The translations under genes and the position numbers were made by a program. This document shows positions 15,091 to 22,043 of a DNA stretch of 49,734 nt, in pieces (the first letter of the stretch is position 1; every line of letters starts with the position of its first letter). The notes beneath the pieces are model-generated. The model was not told the origin of the DNA. It searched no databases and saw nothing but the letters and a program-made list of their open reading frames with translations. Source of the DNA: Allomeiothermus sp035760705 (lineage in GTDB: Bacteria > Deinococcota > Deinococci > Deinococcales > Thermaceae); assembly GCA_035760705.1 (NCBI GenBank), contig DASTSL010000070.1, positions 1 to 49,734 of the forward strand, given 5' to 3'.

Positions 15091-16356
15091 GTGCAACAAA
15101 CCAAGACCGTAACCGCGCAACCCGTCTGGCGGAGCGCCCGGGGCGCGGCGCTGCCCAAACTGGCTTGGCGCAACCTATGGCGGCACCGCAGGCGCACCCT
15201 GCTGCTGGTGCTGGTGGTGGCCTACGCGACCATCACCATCGTGCTCTTCTGGGGGCTCCAGGACGGTTTTGTGCAGTCCATCGAATACGGCAACGCCCGC
15301 TTTCTGAGCGCCCCCGCCCTCATCACCACCCGAGCCTATTTCGAAGACCCCGACCCCGAGCAGGGCTTGCCCAGCCTGGATTTTCTGGCTCGAGTGCAGG
15401 AGCAACCCGGGGTGCGGGCGGTGGCTCCCCGGCTCGAGTTCCCCGGCCTGGTGCGCTCGGCTTATACCTCGGAGGCGGCCAAGGCCCGGGGGGTAGACCC
15501 CCCGCTCGAGGCCAAGGTGAGCGGCATCCCCGGCGCGATCCACCAGGGGCGGATGCTAGAGAAGCCCGGCGAGATCGTGCTGGGCAAGGAGTTGGCCCTT
15601 CGGCTCGATGCCCGGCTGGGCGAGCGGGTGGTGCTCGACACCGCAGCCCTAGCCGGGCCGCAGGCCGCCGGGCTCGTGGTGGTAGGGCTGGTAGATTCGG
15701 GTATCGCGGCGGTGGATCAGGGCCTGGCGCTGGTGCACCTCGAGGACGCCCGCACCCTCACCGGCCTGAAAACCGCCACCGGCGTGGCGCTCGACGTGCC
15801 CAGGGGCCAGGAATCCCAGGTTGCCCGAGCGGTGCAGCCCCTTCTGCCCTCCAACGTGCAGGCCTACGACCTCAAGCAACTGCTGGGTGGGCTCTCTTCG
15901 GCACTCAGCACCAAGAACGGCTCGATCTTTTTCATCGGGTTTTTGTTCTCCTTGTTCGCCGCCCTGGCCGTGACCAGCACCGCGCTGGTGAGCGTCCTCG
16001 AGCGCACCCGCGAGTTCGGAATGGTCGAGGCGATCGGCCTGAACCCCAACCGGCTGGCCCAGATGGTGACGCTCGAGACGGTCTTCGCTACCGCCATCGG
16101 CTGGGCGGTGGGGCTCATCGTGGGCTACGGGCTCAACTTCTGGATGGCCCACCAGAACGTTCTGGGGCCGGTATTCGCCAGCTACGGCGGGGCCTTCCAA
16201 ATCCTGGGCACCGGGAGCGAAATCTACACCGCCCAGAGCCCGATCTACGCCCTCTACGCCGCCATCACCATCATCCTGGCCGCCCTCTTCTCGATCCTGA
16301 TCCCGGCCCGGCGGGTCCGGCGGCTGAACCCTGCCGAGGCGATGAGGACGGAGTAG
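15091..16356 (+). CDS. FtsX/MacB-type ABC transporter permease (first of two)
   Basis: Integral membrane subunit of a lipoprotein- or envelope-type ABC exporter. One membrane helix at the N-terminus (RRRTLLLVLVVAYATITIVL) is followed by a large extracytoplasmic domain and the C-terminal FtsX domain with three helices. TALVSVLERTREFGMVEAIGLNP is the coupling helix region and IPARRVRRLNPAEAMRTE the typical end. Of two in-frame GTG codons I choose 15091, five bases after AAGGAGG; the GTG at 15085 overlaps that site. It shares its start pattern (LAWRNLWRHR) with the second permease at 17363, so the two probably form a heterodimer. Confidence 0.92.
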   Translation: MQQTKTVTAQPVWRSARGAALPKLAWRNLWRHRRRTLLLVLVVAYATITIVLFWGLQDGFVQSIEYGNARFLSAPALITTRAYFEDPDPEQGLPSLDFLARVQEQPGVRAVAPRLEFPGLVRSAYTSEAAKARGVDPPLEAKVSGIPGAIHQGRMLEKPGEIVLGKELALRLDARLGERVVLDTAALAGPQAAGLVVVGLVDSGIAAVDQGLALVHLEDARTLTGLKTATGVALDVPRGQESQVARAVQPLLPSNVQAYDLKQLLGGLSSALSTKNGSIFFIGFLFSLFAALAVTSTALVSVLERTREFGMVEAIGLNPNRLAQMVTLETVFATAIGWAVGLIVGYGLNFWMAHQNVLGPVFASYGGAFQILGTGSEIYTAQSPIYALYAAITIILAALFSILIPARRVRRLNPAEAMRTE

Positions 16357-16398
16357 GGATGCGAAACACCCGATGCAGAACGCTAAAACGTTCAGGTT

Positions 16399-16415
16399 CT
16401 CTCCTTCTGGGAGAG
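16399..16415. repeat. Short hairpin resembling a widespread intergenic repeat
   Basis: CTCTCC (16399-16404) pairs with GGAGAG (16410-16415), followed by GGGTTTGGCG and a GGGGTGAGGGG word at 16435-16445. This reads like the CTCTCC/GGAGAG plus GTGAGGG hairpins found between genes in many bacteria. The rest of the 209-base gap shows no gene. Confidence 0.4.
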
Positions 16416-16565
16416 GGTTTGGCGAGAAGCGCTAGGGGTGAGGGGATGAGCCGCAAGCGCATGCCTTTGTCGTACATCAAATCAGCTTGCTCGTCAGAGG
16501 GACTCGACCCCCACCTGGCCTCCCGCCGAGCAGGAAGAGGCATTAACTGCCCTTGGAGGAGTTGA

Positions 16566-17297
16566 ATGAGACACGGATTTTTCTCGCTGCTAGGCTTGCT
16601 TCTGCTGAGCCTGAGCAGCGCGGCGACAGACCCCCAGGCGGTGCTCAAGGCCATCGTGGACAACCAGCGCGGCGGGAGCGTGCGGGCCACTCTGACCCTG
16701 AGCGTGATCCGACCGGAGCGGCAGACCCAGTACGTCCTCGAGGTCGTCTCGGACGGGGGTGAGCGCTCGCTCTCGAGGGTCAAAGCCCCAGCTCGGGATG
16801 CCGGACAGGCCTTCTTGCGGATGGGGGACAACATCCTGATCTACAGCCCGGCCTTGAAGCGGGTTCTGCGGCTGCCCCCGAGCGGGCGGAGCGACAGCTT
16901 TTTGGGCTCGGACCTCTCCTACTCCGACCTCTCCGGGCGTGACCTCGAGCAGGACTACACTGCCAAGATCACGGCTGAAGATGAGTCGAGCGTGACCCTC
17001 GAGCTGACCCCCAAACCGCAAGCCCCCACCCCCTACGGCAAGGTGACGGTGAAGGCCAAGGCCAAGACTTTCGAGCCCCTGGAGGTGATCTTCTTCGACC
17101 AGCGGGGCCAGGCGGTCAAAAAGGTCACGTTCGCCCAGTATGTCGAAGCGAGTGGACGCCGCTTCCCGGTGCAGACCACCGTCGAAGACCTGCTGCGTCC
17201 GGGAAACCGCACCACCGTCGTGTACAGCGATTACAAGTTCGGCGTGAGCATCCCCGAGAGCTGTTTCAACCAGCGGGCTTTGGAGGCCGGCTGTTAG
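16566..17297 (+). CDS. LolA-like outer-membrane lipoprotein-sorting protein
   Basis: Periplasmic protein of 243 residues with the half-open beta-barrel fold of the LolA/LolB group, in the branch usually annotated 'outer membrane lipoprotein-sorting protein' that travels with FtsX-type ABC genes. Residues 1-20 are a signal peptide. Family blocks are the early PQAVLKAIVDNQRGGS, a GQAFLRMGDNILIYSPALKRVLRLPPSGRSDSFLGSDLSYSDL stretch (about residues 79-121) that is the best marker, and a final TTVVYSDYKFGVSIPESCFNQRAL. GGAGGAG precedes the ATG. It lies between the two permease genes, so it is likely to accept or deliver a lipid or lipoprotein handled by the transporter. Confidence 0.88.
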   Translation: MRHGFFSLLGLLLLSLSSAATDPQAVLKAIVDNQRGGSVRATLTLSVIRPERQTQYVLEVVSDGGERSLSRVKAPARDAGQAFLRMGDNILIYSPALKRVLRLPPSGRSDSFLGSDLSYSDLSGRDLEQDYTAKITAEDESSVTLELTPKPQAPTPYGKVTVKAKAKTFEPLEVIFFDQRGQAVKKVTFAQYVEASGRRFPVQTTVEDLLRPGNRTTVVYSDYKFGVSIPESCFNQRALEAGC

Positions 17298-17348
17298 CGG
17301 TTGGCGGTGAGCTAAATGGTGACGGTTAATCGCTAAGCGCTATCCGGT
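17293..17348. repeat. 7-bp-period tract overlapping the end of the LolA-like gene
   Basis: Eight heptads, from GTTAGCG (17293) and GTTGGCG (17300) to ATCCGGT (17342). The first includes the stop codon of the LolA-like gene, and the tract fills nearly all of the gap to the second permease gene. Confidence 0.7.
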
Positions 17349-17362
17349 AATAGGAGTCCACC

Positions 17363-18601
17363 ATGTTCAATCTGTTCTCCCTCTCCTGGCGCAACATCTG
17401 GCGACACCGCGGACGCAGCCTGCTCTCGGCGGGGGCGGTGGGGTTCGCGGTGTTCTTCACGCTGGTCTATTTGAGCTTTCTGGGCTCAATGGAAAACGGT
17501 ATGTACAACAACCTCACCGAGTCGGTGGGGCACTTGCAGGTGCGGGTGGCAGGTTACCGGGAGAAGCGTGAGTTCCGCGACCTGCTGATCTCCCACGCCG
17601 AGGAGGTCGAGGCCCAGCTTGCCCGGGCCCAGACCGGAGCCGAGATCGTGGTAGCCCTCGAGGTTCCCGCGCTGATCGCGGGGGAAAACCGCTCGAGGGG
17701 CGTCCTGCTGATCGGGGACCGGCGACCCGCCGATCTGCGCCAGAAGTTCGCCCAGCAATACCTGGCCGAAGGGCAACTCCCCGCAGCGGGGGACCCCCTG
17801 GGCATCGCCCTGGGGACTTCGCTGGCGAAGGCGCTCAGGGTCAAGCTGGGGGAGGCGGTCTACGTCTACGCTCCCGGGACCGAGGGACGCGGGGCCGCCG
17901 CTTACCGGCTGGTGGGGCTCCTCAAGTTCCCCGACTCCGGCCTCGAGGCCCGCAGCGCCTTTGTCTCGCTCGCCGCCGCACAGGAACTCGCCGCGCCAGG
18001 GAGCGCCACCCGCATCGAGTTGCACTTCCCCTTCACCCGCTATAGCCAGGATGCCCAGCTCACGGCGCTCCAGCCCCGACTGGCCGCCAGCCTGGGCCAA
18101 AACCTGGCCCTCGAGACCTGGCGGCAGGCCAACCCGGCCATCGCCCAGATCCTCCAGTTGCTCACCCCACTGGTGTTGATCTTCGCGGGGATCTTCTTCG
18201 GGCTGGCCGGGCTTTTGGTGGTGAACACCATCTACCTGAGCCTCTTGGAGCGCACCCGCGAGTTCGGGGTGATCGTAGCGCTGGGAGCGGGCCCGGCCAA
18301 GGTCACCCGGATGGTGCTCTTGGAGAGCCTGCTGCTGTGCGGGGCCGGGGCCATCATCGGAGGAGCCCTGGGGCTGTTGTTGGTGACCTCGCTCTCGGGC
18401 GGGTTCTCGCTGGGAGCCCTCTACGGCCAGACCTCCCTGTCGGTGTTCGGCCTGCCCGAAACCATCTACCTGAGCCTGCGCCCCGCGGACATCCTCATCA
18501 CCCTGGCTTTCGCCCTGGCGACCGGCCTTTTGGCCGCCTGGTGGCCCGCTCGAGTGGCGGCCCGGCTCGAGCCCGTCGAAGCCATGCGTTTCGCTGCCTG
18601 A
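17363..18601 (+). CDS. FtsX/MacB-type ABC transporter permease (second of two)
   Basis: Membrane subunit of 412 residues, same plan as the permease at 15091. The N-terminal LSWRNIWRHRGRSLLSAGAVGFAVFFTL leads into the first helix, then comes an extracytoplasmic domain to about residue 255. Three helices follow, with TIYLSLLERTREFGVIVALGAGP as coupling region, and the chain ends ARVAARLEPVEAMRFAA. TAGGAG lies 9 bases before the ATG. The ATPase gene begins 10 bases after it. No MacB-type fused ATPase domain is present, so the separate ATPase at 18612 must serve both permeases. Confidence 0.93.
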   Translation: MFNLFSLSWRNIWRHRGRSLLSAGAVGFAVFFTLVYLSFLGSMENGMYNNLTESVGHLQVRVAGYREKREFRDLLISHAEEVEAQLARAQTGAEIVVALEVPALIAGENRSRGVLLIGDRRPADLRQKFAQQYLAEGQLPAAGDPLGIALGTSLAKALRVKLGEAVYVYAPGTEGRGAAAYRLVGLLKFPDSGLEARSAFVSLAAAQELAAPGSATRIELHFPFTRYSQDAQLTALQPRLAASLGQNLALETWRQANPAIAQILQLLTPLVLIFAGIFFGLAGLLVVNTIYLSLLERTREFGVIVALGAGPAKVTRMVLLESLLLCGAGAIIGGALGLLLVTSLSGGFSLGALYGQTSLSVFGLPETIYLSLRPADILITLAFALATGLLAAWWPARVAARLEPVEAMRFAA

Positions 18602-18611
18602 AGGAGATCTC

Positions 18612-19286
18612 ATGAACCCTGTCCTGAGCGTGAAAAACCTGAGCAAAACCTACAAGGTGGATTCGGTCGAGACCCCGGCTTTGCGGGGGGTGAACCTGGA
18701 GGTGCGGCGGGGAGAGTTCACCGCCCTGGCCGGCCCCTCAGGGAGCGGGAAGAGCACCCTGCTCCACCTGATGGGCGGGCTCGACCAACCCAGTTCCGGC
18801 GAAGTCTGGCTCGAGGGCAGCCGGATTGACCGGCTCAGCAAGGCCCAACTGGCCGATTTGCGGCTGTGGAACATCGGCTTCGTGTTTCAGGCCTACAACC
18901 TGATCCCGGTGTTGAGCGCCCTGGAGAACGCCGCCTTCGTGCTCGAGCTGCGCGGGGAAACCCCCAGCGAGCGGGAGAGCAAGGCGAGCAAGGCGCTGGA
19001 GACCCTGGGGATGCTCGAGTATGCCCGGCGGCGGCCCAACCAGCTTTCGGGCGGGCAGCAGCAGCGGGTCGCGGTGGCGCGGGCCCTGGCCGCCGAGCCC
19101 AAGATCATCCTGGCCGATGAACCCACCGCCAACCTGGACTCCAAAACCGGCCTGGCCCTGATCGAGCACATGCGCCGCCTGAACCGCGAGCAGGGGGTGA
19201 CCTTTCTCTTCAGCACCCACGACCCCAGGCTGCTCGAGCGGGTGGACCGGATCGTGCGGCTCGAGGACGGGCAGATCGTGGCATGA
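18612..19286 (+). CDS. ABC transporter ATPase, LolD/MacB type
   Basis: Cytoplasmic ATPase of 224 residues. Walker A GPSGSGKST is at 41-49, the Q-loop glutamine near 93, signature LSGGQQQR at 145-152, and Walker B IILADE ending in the catalytic E170. The switch histidine is in FSTHDP. The sequence belongs to the LolD/FtsE/MacB group used by FtsX-type permeases. AAGGAG precedes the ATG. Its TGA overlaps the ATG of the next gene (ATGA), so the barrel protein downstream is made in step with it. Confidence 0.96.
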   Translation: MNPVLSVKNLSKTYKVDSVETPALRGVNLEVRRGEFTALAGPSGSGKSTLLHLMGGLDQPSSGEVWLEGSRIDRLSKAQLADLRLWNIGFVFQAYNLIPVLSALENAAFVLELRGETPSERESKASKALETLGMLEYARRRPNQLSGGQQQRVAVARALAAEPKIILADEPTANLDSKTGLALIEHMRRLNREQGVTFLFSTHDPRLLERVDRIVRLEDGQIVA

Positions 19287-20293
19287 GCCGCGTCGTACGT
19301 CTTATGTCATACGTCCGCGGCTTAGCGTACGGCGTACGGCGTATGACGTACGGCATTTTGCTGTTGCTAACAGCCCCCACGTACGCCCAGAGCTTTGGCG
19401 TAGAGGGTCTCGAGACCCGTTTCTCGCTGGAGTTCTCCGCGAATGTTCTCTTTTCGCAGCCCGTTCCACCGACTCCGGCTTGGGAATTGCGGGGAGATCT
19501 GGAAACCCGCTACGCCCGAGACGCCTGGAGCTTCAACCTGGCCCTGAATCCGGGCCTACAGGTCGGCCCCCGGGTGTTCACCGACTGGGGTCTGAGCGAA
19601 GCCTATGCCCTCTACCGCTGGGGTGATCTGGACCTGAGCGCCGGGTTCGAACGCATCCCGCTCGAGGTGGCCCGTCTGAGCGTGCCCTATAGCCTCGAGG
19701 CGGTGAGCCCGCTGGGTCAGCGTCAAGGGAAGCTAGGGGCCCGGCTCACCTGGAACCCCGAGAACACCCGACTCCGCCTGGCCTTCCTGGAAAACCCCAA
19801 CGGCTGGTTCGGGCTGGCGAGCTTGCGGCACGAGTTCGCGGGGTTCGAGCTCGAGGCCCATCTGCTAGCGCCTTCCGGACAGCTCGTGTTCGGCCTGGGC
19901 GGGAGCGGGACGCTCGAGAACCTGGTGGTGTATGGCGAAGTCTGGGGGTTACTCCCCCAGTGGCGCTTCCCCCAATGGCGCTATGCTTTGGGCTTGAGCG
20001 GAAACTTGGGGGAGGGGTTGTGGACGCTCGAGGGCGGCTATGCCTCTCCTCTCCCCGGCCAGCCGCCGCGCCGTTTCGCCGCCGCCCAGGTCAGCCAGCC
20101 CGTCGGCCTGGAAGCCTCCTGGTCGGCGGTCGCCCAGCTTTTCTTCGACCCGGACGGGCTGCGCAGCCGGTGGGCCATCACCTACAATCCGCTCTTGGAC
20201 GCTCAGGAAGCCACCTATACGGTATTTGTGCAGCTCGGGCCAGAACTCCCCAGCGGCGGGGTGAGGGTCGCGTTCAAGCTGTTCCCCGAGTGA
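19283..20293 (+). CDS. Probable outer-membrane beta-barrel protein of the Lol-like operon
   Basis: Exported protein of 336 residues, not recognised by name. The signal peptide runs to about residue 36 (LLLLTAPTYAQS). The mature part is rich in alternating aromatic and polar strands such as WELRGDLETRYARDAWSFNL, YGEVWGLLPQWRF and YTVFVQLGPELPSGGVRVAFKLFPE, as in outer-membrane barrels. By eye there is room for roughly 14-18 strands, which is only an estimate. The first 24 codons are largely encoded by a 7-bp-period tract. Coupled by ATGA overlap to the ATPase gene, it probably acts with the ABC module, either as outer-membrane partner or as cargo. Confidence 0.75.
   Translation: MSRVVRLMSYVRGLAYGVRRMTYGILLLLTAPTYAQSFGVEGLETRFSLEFSANVLFSQPVPPTPAWELRGDLETRYARDAWSFNLALNPGLQVGPRVFTDWGLSEAYALYRWGDLDLSAGFERIPLEVARLSVPYSLEAVSPLGQRQGKLGARLTWNPENTRLRLAFLENPNGWFGLASLRHEFAGFELEAHLLAPSGQLVFGLGGSGTLENLVVYGEVWGLLPQWRFPQWRYALGLSGNLGEGLWTLEGGYASPLPGQPPRRFAAAQVSQPVGLEASWSAVAQLFFDPDGLRSRWAITYNPLLDAQEATYTVFVQLGPELPSGGVRVAFKLFPE
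19291..19353. repeat. 7-bp-period tract encoding the start of a signal peptide
   Basis: Nine heptads in one register, all coding. Units include CGTCGTA, CGTCTTA and three copies of CGTACGG (19326, 19333, 19347). Because three heptads equal seven codons, the translation shows a 7-residue period (compare RGLAYGV with RRMTYGI). Confidence 0.85.
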
Positions 20294-20365
20294 AAACCGG
20301 CGAGCGAACCCTATCTGGGGCTCGAGCCGCCCAGGTTTGACCAAAACGGTCTGCCGGGACCGGAG

Positions 20366-20407
20366 TATAATTGGACGTACTAGCCTTTGGGCTGGTGCTT
20401 GTTTTTT
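20366..20407 (+). terminator. greA promoter -10 followed at once by an intrinsic terminator
   Basis: TATAAT (20366-20371) is a consensus -10. From the expected start point, GTACTAGCC (20377-20385) pairs with GGCTGGTGC (20390-20398) over nine pairs with two G-U pairs and a 4-base loop. TTGTTTTTT follows (20399-20407). It can end transcription arriving from the upstream operon, and it can also act on transcripts started at this TATAAT. TTGACC upstream is 23 bases away, too far for a normal -35. Confidence 0.6.
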
Positions 20408-20465
20408 GTGCTGATAGGGGTAGGCCAACCACGGAGGGGGTCATACCCGGTAAGGAGAGGCAGGA

Positions 20466-20945
20466 ATGTCGCAGAATAAACCGGTCTACCTGACCGCTGA
20501 AGGCTTGAAGCGTTTGCAGGACGAATTGGCTACCCTAAAGACGGTCAAGCGCCAGGAGATCGCCGCCGCGTTCGAGCAGGCCATCGAGGAGGGCGACCTG
20601 CGCGAGAACGCCGGTTATGACGAGGCGCGGCGGGCGCAGTGGGACAACGACCGGCGCATCAGCGAACTCGAGAACATCCTGGCCCGAGCGGTGATGGTCG
20701 AGGCCGGGAACGGCACCCCGCCGGCGGTGGGGCTAGGGGTGAGCGTCGAACTCGAGACCGACTCAGGCCAACGCATGAGCCTGACCATCGTGGGGAGCCA
20801 CGAAGCCGACGTCTTCAACGGCAAGATCTCCAACGAATCCCCGATGGGCCAGCGCCTGATGGGCAAGAAGGTGGGCGACCGGGTCGAATACCCCAGCCCC
20901 AAGGGTGTGCAGAGCTATACCATCGTGGAGCTGGTGTACAAGTAG
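20466..20945 (+). CDS. greA: Transcription elongation factor GreA
   Basis: GreA rescues backtracked RNA polymerase by stimulating transcript cleavage. The N-terminal coiled coil has the tip acidic residues (EEGDLRENAGYDEARRAQ near 40-57), and the C-terminal FKBP-like domain has ISNESPMGQRLMGKKVGDRVEY. The length of 159 residues is normal. AAGGAGAGG lies upstream of the ATG. The tip DLRENAGYDEA is of true GreA type, unlike the gfh1 protein encoded at 23628. The leader carries a terminator-like hairpin. Confidence 0.97.
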   Translation: MSQNKPVYLTAEGLKRLQDELATLKTVKRQEIAAAFEQAIEEGDLRENAGYDEARRAQWDNDRRISELENILARAVMVEAGNGTPPAVGLGVSVELETDSGQRMSLTIVGSHEADVFNGKISNESPMGQRLMGKKVGDRVEYPSPKGVQSYTIVELVYK

Positions 20946-20950
20946 TCGCC

Positions 20951-21013
20951 GAGCATTTGCTAACCGCTAACAGCCAAGTGCCAATCGCTTCATCTGGCCG
21001 TTAGCGGTTAATG
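20951..21013. repeat. 7-bp-period tract that forms the terminator between convergent genes
   Basis: Nine heptads in one register between greA and the cation-transporter gene, reaching the latter's last codons region. TAACCGCTAAC (20961-20971) is exactly complementary to GTTAGCGGTTA (21000-21010), giving an 11-bp stem that can stop transcription from both sides. Here a repeat tract seems to serve as a shared terminator. Confidence 0.75.
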
Positions 21014-21018
21014 ACTTC

Positions 21019-21927
21019 TCACCTCGAGCGCACCACGAACCCGCCGTGCTTGGCCTTCCACTCGGGCTCAACGTGGATGGTTACCTGCACCCCGGGGATT
21101 TGTTCGCGCAAGCCCTCCTCGAGCCGGTCGCAGATGCGGTGGGCGTCCTCGACGGTGAGGGAGCCCGGCACCACCAGGTGGAACTCTACGAAGGTGCGCG
21201 GCCCGGCCCGGCGGCTCCTGAGGTCGTGGACCTCGAGCACCTCGCCATTTTTTTGCGGGTTTTTGAGGCGGGTACGGATCACCTCCTGGATCTCGTTCAT
21301 TTCGGCGTTGGGGAGGGCTTCGTCCATCAGCCCCCCTACCGAATCCCGCACCAGCCGCCAGCCGATCCACAGGATGTTCACCGCCACCGCCATCGCCAGG
21401 AGCGGATCCAGCACCCACCAGCCGCTCAGCCAGGCCAGACTCACCCCCGCCAGCACCCCCAGCGAGGTGAGCACGTCGGTGAAGAGGTGCTGGCCGTCTG
21501 CTACCAGTGCCGGGGAGCGGTGGGCCCGACCGCTGCGGATCAAGAACCAGGCCAGCAGGCCGTTGAGCGCCGAGGCCCCTACCGAGACCAACAGCCCCAG
21601 GCCGACACTCTGCGGCGGGGTTGGCGAGAACAGCTTGTGCCAGGCCTCGCCCACGATGGCGATAGCAGCCAAGGCGATCAGGATGCCCTCGAGCACCGCG
21701 GAAAAGTACTCGGCCTTGGTGTGGCCGTAGGGGTGGTTGGCGTCGGGCGGGCGCTTGGAGACCCCTACCGCGATGAGCGCGGCCCCGGCGGCCACGATGT
21801 TCACGATGGACTCGAGGGCATCCGAGTAGAGCGCCACCGAGCCGGTGAGCTTGAACGCCAGCCATTTCAGCCCGAAGACCACGATACCCACGAAGAGGCT
21901 GAGGCGGGCGGCGGCGACAGGGGTCAT
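21019..21927 (-). CDS. Cation diffusion facilitator (CDF) transporter
   Basis: Proton-coupled exporter of divalent metals, 302 residues. Six membrane helices are predicted in the first ~205 residues, followed by a cytoplasmic domain with the VHDLRSRRAGPRTFVEFHLVVPG block typical of CDF C-termini and a late HICDRLEEGLREQIPGVQVTIHVEP. In the transport site the helix-5 pair is HxxxD (QHLFTD), but the helix-2 pair reads ExxxN (DALESIVN) rather than HxxxD or DxxxD. The HPYGHTKAEYFSAVLEG block points to a recognised branch of CDF proteins. The metal cannot be assigned. It is convergent with greA. Confidence 0.93.
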   Translation of the reverse strand: MTPVAAARLSLFVGIVVFGLKWLAFKLTGSVALYSDALESIVNIVAAGAALIAVGVSKRPPDANHPYGHTKAEYFSAVLEGILIALAAIAIVGEAWHKLFSPTPPQSVGLGLLVSVGASALNGLLAWFLIRSGRAHRSPALVADGQHLFTDVLTSLGVLAGVSLAWLSGWWVLDPLLAMAVAVNILWIGWRLVRDSVGGLMDEALPNAEMNEIQEVIRTRLKNPQKNGEVLEVHDLRSRRAGPRTFVEFHLVVPGSLTVEDAHRICDRLEEGLREQIPGVQVTIHVEPEWKAKHGGFVVRSR

Positions 21928-22043
21928 GACGGCCCCCGACGATACCGGCGGCGGGCGCTGAGCACCGGGCTCAGCGCATGGCGAGATTCTTTAGAGCCCG
22001 CTTCCCGGGGCTCTTTCCAACGAAACAACCTCACCCCTCCAGT

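Noticed and set aside
15030..16565. A 511-codon plus-strand frame overlapping the first permease
   Set aside because: Frame-shifted reading of the permease gene, rich in Arg, Gly, Ala and Pro with no fold-like pattern.
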